From positions 11,984,001 through 12,048,000 of the forward strand of contig OY821788.1 of the NCBI GenBank assembly GCA_963682175.1: a stretch of DNA of 64,000 nt, given 5' to 3'. Every line of letters begins with the position of its first letter. Within the stretch, counting starts at the first letter, position 1. The notes below the pieces were generated by a model. It was given only the letters and a program-made list of their open reading frames with translations, was not told the origin of the DNA and did no database searches. The position numbers and the translations under genes are program-made. Origin of the DNA: Triglochin maritima. Its lineage: Eukaryota; Streptophyta; Magnoliopsida; Alismatales; Juncaginaceae. Positions 12,056-23,562 of the stretch are shown here, piece by piece.

Positions 12056-13249
12056 GATGCATTGCATACATTGCATCATATGTCTTTCATTTGGATTAAT
12101 TTTATATCAATAAATGTTAATAAGGTATGTGTTTAGTCTTATTTAGAGAATACAGGGACCTGAATACAAATTACCCATTTTCCGAGCATAAACGCGTGCA
12201 AGAGACTCATTTCTGTCATGAAGACCAAGTCTAGATTATCGGGGTTCAAATGGAAGTCCATCCAAGCATAAAATCATTCAAGACCTAATTACAAAAAGGT
12301 CAAGGTCTTAAGCACAAAAGTAGCCAGGGACTTAATTGCAAGGAGCCGAGGACCCGACTGCAATTACAAGTACCAAAATATTAATTTGGAAAAGTTCTAA
12401 AGAAAAATCAATTGGGATCTCCAAATATATGAAGAAATAAATTCGGAGCTCAAAAGAAAGGAAAGAAATCAATCCAGATGTGCAAAGGACATTTAAATCA
12501 TACCATAAACACACAGGAAAAATCCGGATCGATTCCGAGCCAAAAAGGTGGCGATTCTGCCGCACCTCATGTACAAAATGCGGCAATTCTGCCGCACAAA
12601 AGTCGATCCGTGCGCTCAAATTTTTTCCAATGCTGTATTGACGCGTGTACTTTCCTTTTATGTATTAGGATCCCCGGTTGAGACTATAAATAAGGCCGAA
12701 TCATGTATTGAAAGGGGCTCCTCTCCTCCTCTTCTTTTTAGCAATAAAATTCTATTATTTTATTTTGTGTTTTTAGTTTTCTTTTGTAGTTTCTCTAGGA
12801 CCCCTTCTCCTTCCCTCCATCCATGAGTTTCTAACTCTCTCCAAAGGGTGGGGGTGACGGATTTAGGGTGATGAGAAGAAGAATTACGTTATTATTTTAA
12901 TTTCATGTTAGTATATTTTGATTACTTGAGTTTATGTTGAGTCATTTATCATGTAATGCTTTATAACTAATGTGATTTATTATAAGTTTCAGAATTCTTT
13001 AATCAAAACCCGATATCTAAACCTCCACCCGCTGGACTCTCATCCATATTTGCTTTATTTTCTTTTTAGTTTTTGTTGTTCTTGCTTTAGATAATTAAAA
13101 ACCAAAAATCTCAAACCAAACTTATTTCTCTTTCTTTCCTAAATCGAAAATCACAAAAATAACAATATCTCTCCCTCCTTGTGTTCGACCCGTACTTGTC
13201 ACGTCTTCATTGACGTCGTGCACTTGCGGTATAAATTTAATTCTCATCA
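12056..13249 (+). repeat. 3' LTR of A2
   Basis: Starts TGATGCATTGCATAC and ends CTCATCA. It pairs with 6731-7928. Confidence 0.9.
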
Positions 13250-13669
13250 GTAATATAGATCATTTTCAGTGGTATAATTATAGTTTCATTATTTAAACAT
13301 TTATATTGTGTACTTGTATTTTCATAGGTCTTCCAAAAGAATTGTGATCCCTATTCACAACAGGAGCTCGATGATACTCGCGAATGATGGTTCGCTACTT
13401 TGTTACTAACATGTTAATGAACTAACAATTCTAATATCATGAACCACATTCTTTGTAATTAAACATGCAATTTTATTTAACCACATTCTTGGTATTACCA
13501 ACATGTTATTAAACTAACATTATTTGAATACAATTTTTACTTTAATATGATCAAACGTCGTTGTGAATGATTGTGTTTTTGAATTTGTGAAATATAAATG
13601 TGGGTGAATGAAATTAGTTGAATTTGTGTATGATTGTGGTTGAATGTGTTGTGCAGGATGACGATGTTG

Positions 13670-14054
13670 TATTTAGCATGTTTTTAAATTTTGGAAGGGA
13701 ATAGACGTCAGTTATTAGATTAAACCGACATGTAATATGGGCTACAGACGTCGGATAGTATGCTAATGTGATGCCAAGTCTTTTTGGAAGGATATAAACG
13801 TCAATTGTAAGGGATAACCAATATGTATTCTTTTAGAATGGACGTCGGTTGTAGGGGATAATTGACGCATATTCGCATAGCATAGACGTCGGTTGTAAGG
13901 TATAATCAACGCGTGTACCTCTAGAATAGACGTCAGCCTTTCGTGTTCGGCGCCTAGGTATAGACGACTCATAAATAGACGTCGGGTTATGGAACGCAAA
14001 TAACCGACGTATAGAAGTTGTATATCCAACGTATATTACCTTTTCTGCATAGTG
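13670..14054 (+). repeat. Subterminal repeats and right terminus of CACTA-1
   Basis: At least eight GACGTCGG/CCGACGT-type motifs at 20-50 base intervals lead to the terminal TAGTG. Subterminal arrays of this kind are where CACTA transposases bind in characterised elements. The orientation alternates, so RNA from this region could form imperfect hairpins. Confidence 0.65.
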
Positions 14055-14873
14055 TTGGCAGAGTTATTACTCTATTACCGGTTTCATTCTTCTTCTAATG
14101 CCTAAGTTATTAATCTATTTTATGGCTGGTTTCATACTTCTTCTAATGGCTAAGTTAATATTCTATAGCTAAATTACTAACTCATGTTGGCTGATATTTT
14201 ACCCATGAGTTTGTTTCAGTAAAACAAAGTGATAGTAGAATTTTCAAACTCTGTTCATTGGTGAAGAACAAATGCAATGCATGGTGTTTCCTAAAGTTGT
14301 TGTAATTTTAAATCTTGAAATATTCAGGTATCAACGTGTTGCGAAGTGGTCAATGGTGGATGAATTATTGAAAGAGCAAATTTGGTAAAATGCATTGCTT
14401 AGTTCATTATAATTTAGATTTTCTTTAAAGTTAATTCGTTTTATTTACAGGTTTTTATCTGATCAATACTACTTTTCATTATTTTTCGTGTTGGAGGAAA
14501 ATTTCATCTTCCAATTAACTAATGAGTTGAAAAACAAGTGGATGTCATTTATGGGTGCTCGATGGAAGGATTTCAAAACCAAGTTGACATCCAATTTCTT
14601 TTTTGGATAGTATAAGGATCAAGATCCATGTAAAATTTACAATTTTATTTCTTAGACAAAATTGGTTGAATTCAAAATCTCAAAGAAAACTCCAGAATTT
14701 TTGATAAAATATACATTCATACTAAATTTACACATTGAAATGTTTAATATGATAACTAATCTCTCATTTTGGTTTGTAGGAACTATGAGCGCTCAACCAA
14801 AAACGACAATCGATGAATAAGTTTCAACACCGATTGTCGTGAGGGGATACCGTAAACTGGAGAAGACAATGAT
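14055..14873 (+). pseudogene. Older CACTA fragment with Transposase_24-like region
   Basis: Two exon-like blocks on the plus strand, RYQRVAKWSMVDELLKEQIW (about 14330-14385, followed by a GT donor) and LKNKWMSFMGARWKDFKTKL (14530-14590), resemble the plant Transposase_24/CACTA accessory protein, in which a W-R/K-x-F-K motif is conserved. An in-frame TAG follows shortly. A separate block (VVRGYRKLEK, about 14838-14865) resembles the RGPTK region of the same family but in reversed order, so this may be a scrambled remnant. The family match is from memory only. Confidence 0.4.
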
Positions 14874-15264
14874 CATTAGTGCAGAAAAAAGAATATACGT
14901 CAGATATACGGCTTCCCTAACCCGACATCTATTTATGTGTCGTTGATTGACATCGTATCATGCATATATTTGTGTCCTATATCCTTTATTTTTAGCCTAA
15001 CCAATGCTATGTAATAAGTTTTATGGTTATGTTTCAGGAATAAATAGGTTTGGAAAGAAGAGACTCAAAAGGGACTTAAAAGCAAGGAAAGTGACTGAAT
15101 TGCAGGACTTATGGACTGAGATGCAAGAGAGAAGGATCTAGATGTAAAGCAGAAGGATCAATGAGCAAATAACGAAGCTCCACACCGTCATCAGGAGTAT
15201 TTTGGCAATTAGATCTGGACCCAAACATCAACAACCAAATCGGGTTCACCAAATTTGAAGAAAT

Positions 15265-16752
15265 TGTAGGATCGTGTGGGTTATGGGTTCACTAATCACT
15301 TTTAATCTAATCACCTACTTGTTTAAGCAATCGATATGCGCAGCGGAAATTAAAAACAAAACAAGCAAGTGTAGGAAAATGCAAACCACAAGAAGACGTG
15401 TCGGTTTTTATAGAGGTTCGGCACCCCACCCGGGTCCTAATCCTCTCTTGCAAGCTCCGCTCGACTCCGCGAGCTCCGCCTACGTCTTCACTATCTACTC
15501 CCCGTTCCGGGCCGGGAGAGAACGCCTTTACACCACAAGCAACGCGAACAACCCTCGCTTGCTTGAATTCTTCCTCTCACAATCCGAGAGGGACACTTCG
15601 GGCTTTCACCGAAGTCCTTGCTTCTTTTGACAACACTTGTAACTGAGTGGGATTCACTCTCTAATTGAGCACACTTTGAGTAGGATGAGTATATGATCAA
15701 ATGTGTGAAGTTTAGGCTTATGGAGTGTAGAATTGGGATCTTTGAGGATTGAGGTTTCTCTCTAATGTATTGGGACAATTGGAGTTGGAGAGTTGTGTTA
15801 ACAACAAGTCTTGATCCTCTATTTATAAGCTCCTAAGGTATTCTAGCCGTTGGGGATAGATTTGATTGGGTTTTGTGCAAGATACACAAAGCAGAAAATT
15901 GGGCTGCAAATCTGTCCAGAACCGGTCGACCGAAACGTGGAACGGTCGACCGAACGCTTGGGTTCGATAAGAATACGGTCGACTGAAATATGCATAGATC
16001 GACAGAACACTTAAGTCTATTAAGAAAATGGTCGACCGAACAGGGTTACCGGTCGACCGAATAAGCGTTTCGGTAGAGGGAAAAATTGGATCGGTCGAAC
16101 GAAATCGTATCGACCGATAGCAGGGAATTTTTGACAAGGTTAAACGGTCGACCGAACTTGGCACATGGTTCGACCGTTTGGTTAAGTATATGGAGGTGTA
16201 TATAGTTGTAATACGAATACGACCGTTGGGCATATACGACAAGAAAAATGGTCATATGAAAATCCGGAATCGGTCGACCGAAAATGTAGAACCGGTCGAC
16301 CGGTAGAGTTCGGTAAAATCACTGTGGAGAGTCTGTTATAAACCGGTCGAACTGAGAACTGGTTTGGTCGACCGGTTCACACAGGAAATCTGGGTTTAGG
16401 TTTTAAGTGATTTCCGACTAAGGTTTGGGTGATCTAATGAAGTCCAAATAATGTGAAATTTTGTGTGTGACTTCTCTAAGGAACCTAGTGTGTATGTGTT
16501 TGGTTTTTAACTCTTGTATGCTCAATTTACACATGTTCCTAAGACTCAAAATAAATCAAGATTACATGTCTTCGATTTAGCTTTAATTACATGTCTTGAC
16601 TTCATTTCCTTCTTTCTTGAGTCTTGATCACCTGTAGAGGTTAGCACAATACAATATATATGCAATGCAATATGTGTGCTACTCTAAATCATCAAAATTA
16701 AGATTAGGTTAATTAAATCATCAAAACATAGATTAAGGCCAAAAAGCCAACA
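15265..16752 (-). mobile_element. Solo LTR-S, copy 1
   Basis: Read on the minus strand it starts TGTTGGCTTTTTGGCC and ends GATCCTACA, 1,488 bases. It has a perfect target duplication GAAAT (15260-15264 and 16753-16757). A TATA box lies at 15819-15827. A field of CGGTCGACCG palindromes occupies about 15915-16380. No internal coding sequence flanks it. The TGTTGG start suggests a Ty1-copia LTR, but the lineage is not proven. Confidence 0.85.
15915..16380. repeat. CGGTCGACCG palindrome array in LTR-S copy 1
   Basis: About six exact CGGTCGACCG decamers, two GGTCGACCG copies and several one-base variants occur at irregular 20-120 base spacing. The spacer sequences do not repeat, so this is not a simple tandem array. 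It lies upstream of the LTR's TATA box, in U3. Confidence 0.8.
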
Positions 16753-17821
16753 GAAATCAAGCCAGAATCAAGCCACCCAAAACAAGACTCGATCAAGCCC
16801 ATCCAGACCGCAATTGGTTGTCCCAAACCGCCAATTGGCGGTCTATTTGCCCCCAAATGACACATGCTTCAGTCGGGTGTTAAATTAGGTTGTATTTAGT
16901 CCATACCGGGAGAATTGTCCCTGATTACCTTTTTCTATGACTATAAATAGAACTTTTCCTACTCCTTTATATTCACCCGTTGCTTGGTGGCATTCTCTCT
17001 ACTTGGAGTAAGCCTTGGAGCAAAAACTCAAGGTGGAGAAGAATGCTACTTGTACTGTGAGTCATGTAAATAAAATAATTCTTTATAGTTTGTCTTAATG
17101 TTGTCTTTGTTTTAATGCTTGCTTGTTTAGTTTGTTTTGTTTTCTTTATCGTAGTATAAATAGAATGTCTTCTTTTCTTAATGTAGTTTATAGTTTAATG
17201 AGTAGTGAGTAATTCCATCCCCTTTGGGGGTGGAGATGATGTTTATACATGCAATAAAGAATGGAAATGAATGCTTATTTTGAAATGTGTTGATAAATGT
17301 GAATGTATGTTTGCTTGTTTAGAGTAGAACACTTACTTGATGGGTTTTGCCACAACTATTAGACACATCCCATGCTTGTTTAGGTTCTGAAATAACCAAC
17401 ATATGTATGTGAATGTTAATGTTAATCAACTAGGTTAGTGATTGGATTGATAGGTTTTTCCATATCCATTAGACATTTTCTATGCATGAAAACACGACCT
17501 ACATTTGTGCTCATTGAATGCATTCTTCACCATCTAATTGCGTGTGTACACTCACTCCACTCCTCAGGGGTTTCTCTTCCTGATTTCCAGCCTAGTTATT
17601 AAGCTCTCTTAGTTTAGTTTTAATCCATCTCTAGTTGCCTTCTTTGCATTTGTGACTTACCAGTTTAGTGTAGTTTAGCGTAGCATAATCAAATCTCTTC
17701 CATTTTTTTGCCACTTGATTTCAAACAAATTAGAGTTGACTCACCTCCCTGTGGATCAACCCGTACTTTCCACCGCTTCATCGCGGTCTTGCACTTGAGG
17801 TTTAAACTTTAATATTAAACA

Positions 17822-18664
17822 ATCGTATATACCTAGACGTCGATCACTTAAAATCCGACGTCTATGCTTAGAGAATAGACACCGACTATTAGGTACACCC
17901 GACATCTATACCATCGATGGCCAAAAAGGTTGCCAATAAAAAGCAGGAAACTTTAGAATCTGGTTTCAGTGAAATGCAAGCCAGTAATTTGCCTCCTCTG
18001 TCTGCCCCAGCTAGAGACGAAAAGTGGAAAAGAGCGCACGTTACTCCAGATAAGAGTTAGATTAACTCTAAGTCAGCAAAGGTTGCAACGAAGATTGTAA
18101 GTGGTTATATTTTATTCTTATGTTTCGTACTACCAAATTAATTAATAAAATAGTGTTTAACGTTAGGCAATGATATAATTTCTAAGATTTTTGTGATGTT
18201 TTGTAATACGGCGATCTTACACTGCAGGTTTCTGAAGGCAATTCTGTTTGAGAGGGTAGAAGAGATATTTTGACTGAAGCCCTTGGAAAAGAGGAGCATG
18301 TTGGACGAGTACGTGGTGTTGATAGTCAAATAAGACTACAACATTACTTTGTAGTCGTTCGAAAATTCCCTTGAACCATTTTCTCAGCAATAGATGAACA
18401 TGACGCGAGAGAAGTGGTCTTCCTTTTACATTAGCCATATGTTGCCAACAACTTAATTGATGAATGTAAGTTTATCGGGTGATGTTGTCCTCTTTAAGAT
18501 TTTATTATAATACATAAATATATATATATGATATCATTAGTGCAGATGTATAGGATTTTCAACCTGACATTCAGACCAAACCAAAATATAAAGCATGAGA
18601 CATTGCTGACATATTCAACCTACTAACTAAGAATTCTAGTATGACAAAGTGTACAACAACAACA
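17822..18664 (+). pseudogene. CACTA-2 subterminal repeats and degraded ORF
   Basis: CCGACGTCT-type repeats run to about 17915. A reading frame then starts at 17919 (MAKKVANKKQETLESGF) and hits a TAG at 18058. Further on, a block REDILTEALGKEEHVGRVRG (about 18250-18320) matches a motif I associate with CACTA accessory proteins (D-I-L-x-x-A-L-G ... G-R-V-R-G-V), with an in-frame TGA just before it. The gene is dead and cut off by LTR-S at 18665. Confidence 0.45.
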
Positions 18665-18875
18665 TGTCAGCCTTTTGCCTTAATCTATGTTTTGATGATT
18701 AACTAACATAATCTTAATCACAATCAAATGTAGAGTAGCACACCTTATACATAAAACATATATTTTATTGTGTTAACATCTACAGGTGATCAAGACTGAT
18801 GGAAGAATGAAATGAAGTCAAGACATGTAATCAAACTACTTGAAGACATGTAATTTTACTTTTATTTGAGTCTTA

Positions 18876-18889
18876 GGGCCCGTTTGGAT
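18876..18889 (+). repeat. Left terminal inverted repeat of the Harbinger
   Basis: GGGCCCGTTTGGAT, preceded by TTA. It is identical to the inverted right end. Confidence 0.85.
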
Positions 18890-19652
18890 AGGGTTCCCTT
18901 TGTTGGAGCTTGTCTATGAATCCAGCTTCTACATTCTTCTAGGTGAGGAGTCAATTCCACCTCACTAGAAGCCATGGGTGTTTTGATGGTAGCAAGGGGG
19001 ATCTGCTGAAGATGTCTTGTCTTAGGAAAAACCAAAAAAAACCCTCCCAGTAAGGGTTCCGACCTAGCTTTTACCATCATCTCCCCCTTCCGTACCTTCA
19101 TCCCCAAGCAAACCTCACCCTTGTCCCTCCCTCTTTGGTTGACATGGCCGCAACACCAAATCGTGATGGTCCCCCAAATCCCGTGCCCTTCTGCTTTTCC
19201 GGCCGGCGAAGGTCTGGCATAGAGTCGAAGATGGTGTTCCAAGTAGGGTTTTCTTCGAATGCAGTCGTGATTTGGTGGGTACTACAACTACTTTATGCTA
19301 TTTTCCATATGTTCTAGTATTTCTTGTCGTTGCCGTTAGTAGATGGGTGATCTTCTATTTCTATCGTCATGTCCCAGCTCGATGACACTCATTGTCACTA
19401 CATGCTCTCGGAGGAGTCGGTCGTCGCAACCATTGGGGGTGTTGTATCTCACCTGGATGAGCGCATGGATAAGATGGAGAATGACCTCTTGGGGACAGTA
19501 GAGACTGTCGTCGAACGCGTCGTCGAGAACGTGATGAAGTGAGTTCAAGAGGAGGCAACGGGTCATCCTAAACCCAATCCTTGTGGTAAGCATTTCCGTT
19601 ACACTCATATTTCAACCCACTTTGTTGTTTTCAAGCCCTTGGCATGGTCGTT
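18890..19652 (+). other. Harbinger left arm with an unrecognised ORF remnant
   Basis: A plus-strand frame from about 19374 reads MSQLDDTHCHYMLSEES and a likely coiled-coil stretch (LDERMDKMENDL, VVERVVENVMK) before a TGA at about 19540. I do not recognise it. The rest of the arm shows no convincing gene. The solo LTR-B begins at 19653. Confidence 0.3.
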
Positions 19653-20372
19653 TGTTGAAAGTTTTAATTAAACCGCAAGTGCACGGCCGCGTTGAAGCGG
19701 TGGCAAATACGGGTCGTCCTCAGGGAGGTGAGCAGCATCTCGTTTGCACGAAATCAAGTGGCGAGAAAAATGGAGAAGATAGTTGAGTATGCTACTCTAC
19801 GCTACGCTACACTACGAAATACGAAATGTGGAAGAAAGCAACAAACGATTAAGTAAAACTTAACTAAGAATGAAAGAAGAGTGCTGGAATACAGAAGTGG
19901 AAACCCCTAAGGGGTGGAGTGAGTGTACAGATGAAAAGAGGTGGGTGTTGAACACATTCTTTAAGCACAAATGAAGGTGGTGTTATCATGCATATGAAGT
20001 GTCTAAATGTTATGGCAAAACCTATCAATCTATTCACCAACCTAGTTGATTAACATCTACATATACAAGTTGTTTATTTCAGAACCTAAACAAGCATGAC
20101 AGGTGTCTAAATATTTTGGCAAAACTCATCAAGTTATAAATTCTATCCTAAACAAGCAAGCATACATTCATGTTTTATCAATTCATTGGAAATAAAGCAT
20201 TCATTCCATTCTCTAATGCATGTATGAACATCTACTCCATCCCCCAAAGGGGATGGCACTACTCACTACACATTACACTAATTATTGAACTAAGAAAGGA
20301 AAACATATTAACTAAGCTAGATTTAATAAAAGACAATTAAACTAAAGCATGCACAAACAATAAAATAAGAAC

Positions 20373-21931
20373 TGATTGATCTCGTTTTATATTTCTACCG
20401 CAAGTGCACGGCCGCGTTGAAGCGGTGGCAAGTACGGGTCGTCCACTGGGAGGTGTGTCGACACTTGGTTTGTTCGAAGGTGAGAGGTAAAGAAAGGAGA
20501 AAAGGATTGGTTACACTAAACTACACTAAGGTGCAAATGGAAATGGAAGAAAAGCAAGAAAACTAAACCCCAAAGGGGGTAGAGAAATAATGTGAACATA
20601 AAGAAGTGTGTGTGTGTTCATTAAGCTCCTCACAACATGTAGTGCATGAAATCATAAAACTACATCCAACTTTGCCTCTACATGAATTAAGATAAGACTA
20701 CATCATTAAAACATACAAGACAATAATTGGAATGAAGCTACATGAACTCAAGTATAAAGACTATACCCTACTATGCCTCCACATGAATTAAGATTTCACT
20801 ACATCATTAAAACATACAAGACATTAGCTAAGGTAAAGGCAACAAGAGCTCATACACTACAAATTGTGTTTCCAATATTAACTTCATCCATATCCTAACC
20901 TTATCATTCCCCATAAAATAGGTCCACTAATCAAAGCATAAGCTAAGCTTCATTCAAGAGCATTAGCATATCAAAGATAAGAGTGAAAACCCATTAGATG
21001 GTTATGGAAATCATATAAAGCTCAAGGGATAAAGATAACACACACTTAATACACTACATGATTATATCACATATTTCTCCACCCCCCAAATGGGGATGGA
21101 ACTACTCACTACTCATTACACTAACTATATTAGCAAAAGAAAGCATAATACTGAAATGAAAGTTAACTAAGAAGGCAAGAAGCATTAAAGAAACATAAAA
21201 GGAAAGGAAAGACTAAACAAACATGCACAAATTAAAAGACAAGATTGAAAGAAACTAGAAGAATTATTTTATTAACAAATGACTCACATTGAAGGTAGCA
21301 TTCATCTCCACCTTGAGTTTTTGCTTCAAGGCTCACTCCTTAGTAGAGAGAATACCACCAAGCAATGGGTAATTACAATGGAAGGTGAAGAGTTCTATTT
21401 ATAAGCATGGAAAAAGCTAATCGGGGACAATCCCCCGATGTGGGACTAAACCAATACCAAAAATAGCCTAAACGAACATTAATACAAGTCCAGGAGAAAT
21501 TTCGACGGATCCTGAGCAATATGGACCGCCAATTAGCGGTCCAAGACCGCCAATTGGCGGTCCAAAATTGTCGGATCGTGTTGGAATTTGTTGTGGGCTT
21601 TGCTTTCTGGTATTGTTGGTCTTTGATGCGGTTACTCGACTTGTTGGAGCTCCGACCCGAATAGAATTGGTAAAATACTCCCCATGATGGTGTGGAGTAT
21701 TCTGTTTTGCTCTTAGGTCCTTCAGTCTTACATTCAGGTCCTTCTCCCTTGCATCTTGGTCCCTAGATCTCACCATTCAGTCCTTTTTCCCAGCTTTTGG
21801 GTCCTTTCATGGCTCTTCTCTTCAAACCTCTTTATTCCTGAAAACTAAACATAAAACTCGTCACGTAGCATTGCTTAGGTGTAAGATAATGGATATAAGA
21901 TACAAATATGAGCATGAAATGATGTCAATCA
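20373..21931 (-). repeat. 3' LTR of element C
   Basis: Pairs with 26122-27680. Palindromes lie at 21523-21542 (GGACCGCCAATTAGCGGTCC) and 21546-21561 (ACCGCCAATTGGCGGT). Confidence 0.9.
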
Positions 21932-21946
21932 AATACCCCCACACCT
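21932..21946 (-). other. Polypurine tract of element C
   Basis: On the minus strand AGGTGTGGGGGTATT directly precedes the 3' LTR. Confidence 0.75.
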
Positions 21947-23562
21947 AAGTTTTTGCTAGTCTCTAGCAAAACAAAGAAAGAGAAACCAAACGAGAAACAA
22001 GAAATCCTAACTCACTTTCGTAGGAATCACGGTTGCACTTAGCACGTGCAACAAGCCGTTAAACCTCTTTGTTGCCAAGGAGGAGGAGTGTTGTCTCCTG
22101 AGGGTTTTCAGCGGATATACCCACAAAATCTGAACAAGATGCATTATTCAATCTAGACCTCGACTCGTTGGAAATATTTTGTCGATCAATGGACGCGGTA
22201 ATCCTACGGGCCGACTCTATATAGGTAATCAGTCCACACCTAGCCTAATAAACCATTCGTGCAAGTTAAATAAGGAATTAAGTAAAAGACATGGACAACC
22301 TCAAGATCCTCAAGTGATACAAAGTGTAAGGTCCATTAAGGTTCTTATTTGCATTAACATTTTTTTTTCTTTTTGTTTCTTTTCACACATTTTTTTTTCT
22401 TTTTTTCTTTTTATTAGTTGGAGCTTCATTCTCCCAGGGTCAAGTTTCGTGCATCATTGCCCATGAGGACTTACACTATCACGTACACCTTTCCCCAAAT
22501 CTCCACATAGGGCAATCCCTACCACCCGTGTAACGGGAGTTCGGTCGGCGCATCCCAAGTCAGATGACTCGAAAGCACCAGGCACAAAGTCCCTTCAGAC
22601 CTACTTTCCCGAGTGATAGGAGCCGTGCGAGAAGAGAGAACATCTACTCACTTATTTCTTATCTACACATGAACCAAAACCCCTACACTAATGTCTCACA
22701 ACAAGATTAAGAGGGTCCTTGACTACAACAAACTTCCTAAATTAACAAACACAAATTATTGACTCACTAGGTTCAGGGTGGAATTCTTTGAATGTTTGAG
22801 CACTGAAACCCTATGATTACTCACCCCCAAAGGAAAACTGGGGTGCATCATAACGACTCGATAAATCCTAAAGCCACGTACTAGATATCCTAATGCATCA
22901 AGTTCAAGACAATTTTGGGAGCTTTCTTTTTACTTTGCCTCTCAACGGTTTTGCACATGCTAAACACACGCAAAACCCACAAAACATTTTGTTTCACAAA
23001 CACATGAAGATTTTGAAAGAAATGTGAAAATTTTGAAGCACTCGGCAAGCAAAAGAAGACAAGTCACCCAAGGATCATGGCAAGCAGATATATCGATATT
23101 AAATGCAGCACACTAACATGACCCTAACAATGCAAACAAAAGAAAACAAAATCAAAAGAAAAGACTCGACTATGTACACACGTAAAACACCCCCCCACAC
23201 CTACTTCATGCATTGTCCTCAATGAATGTGAGCCAAATACGACATGGATGTATGCATGAAACATAAGAGATCTCACCAACGTGAAGTACAAAGGGAAGTG
23301 CAAGGTCATGTTGATGGACATAACCCGAATTCCCTCAAAACCTGTGAGATGCTAAAGAAGGGATACAAATACATGAAAGAAATGGAGCCCAAATACACAA
23401 GGGTTGGGGCTCACAACAATCAATGCTCACTGAAGGAGTCTTTTATTGTACTTTTTTTTCCTTTTTTTTTCTTTTTTTTTCTTTTTTTTATATAACTATG
23501 TACAAACATAAGTTCTCATCTTCATTTGTCAAAATACATCAAATGGGAACCTCAAGAGTGGG
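21947..23562 (-). other. 3' untranslated region of element C
   Basis: It is homologous to the 3' regions of the B fragment at 3781-4391 and in part to A2 and A3. T-rich microsatellite tracts occur near 22360-22410 and 23450-23490. No gene was identified. Confidence 0.55.

Larger units (their letters stand above)
6731..13249 (+). mobile_element. LTR retroelement A2 (non-autonomous, LTR-A family)
   Basis: Complete element with 5' LTR 6731-7928, primer site 7935-7952, gag-like ORF region 9223-10712, polypurine tract 12041-12055 and 3' LTR 12056-13249. The flanking 5-mers are CTAAT (6726-6730) and GTAAT (13250-13254), and the first LTR base is A instead of T, so the target duplication is imperfect. 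The LTRs differ at a dozen or so places by eye, making this older than A3. No polymerase genes are present, so mobilisation must have been in trans (inference). Confidence 0.85.
5905..13400 (+). pseudogene. CACTA-associated Ulp1-like (C48) protease, interrupted
   Basis: Successive exon-like blocks read through a Ulp1/SENP-type cysteine protease: a block ending in LCMSITDEQAK (to about 5970, followed by a GTAAGT donor), a block HLYDARKSVFPDD (6058-6151), the histidine/aspartate block HWMLVVICHEA...YWFDPL (6290-6395), and the cysteine block TKCGYYIMRYMKEI (from about 6648). The carboxy end resumes beyond A2 at 13328 (FQKNCDPYSQQELDDTRE), where a TGA in place of an expected codon follows. Such proteases are common passengers of plant CACTA elements; whether they aid transposition or act on SUMO conjugates is not established by this sequence. 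The A2 insertion inactivates the gene. Confidence 0.65.
5817..14054 (+). mobile_element. CACTA-type transposon remnant (CACTA-1), split by A2
   Basis: The right end is a CACTA terminus: TTTTCTGCATAGTG ends at 14054, which is CACTATGCAGAAAA on the other strand. It is preceded from about 13670 by many subterminal GACGTCGG-type repeats in both orientations. A Ulp1-like protease remnant is encoded on the plus strand. The left end is lost beneath the LTR-B element. Element A2 (6731-13249) interrupts it. Confidence 0.7.
14944..17821 (+). mobile_element. Solo LTR-B split by a solo LTR-S
   Basis: Starts TGATTGACATC and ends near TTAAACA, with flanking 5-mers GTCGT and ATCGT (one mismatch). No internal region is present on either side, so this is a solo LTR left by recombination between LTRs. 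One intact palindrome ACCGCCAATTGGCGGT is at 16827-16842 and a decayed partner is near 16806. A TATA box (CTATAAATAG) is near 16939. The LTR-S copy at 15265-16752 interrupts it. Confidence 0.75.
14874..18664 (+). mobile_element. Left part of a second CACTA (CACTA-2)
   Basis: CATTAGTGCAGAAAAAAG at 14874 closely resembles the inverted terminus of CACTA-1, with CATTA for CACTA. The next 60 bases (ATACGTCAGATATACGG, CCGACATC) and 17830-17915 after the inserted LTR are subterminal-type repeats. The right end cannot be placed; the ACATCGG repeats at 55740-56310 are a candidate. It is interrupted by the solo LTR-B at 14944-17821 and by LTR-S at 18665. Confidence 0.5.
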
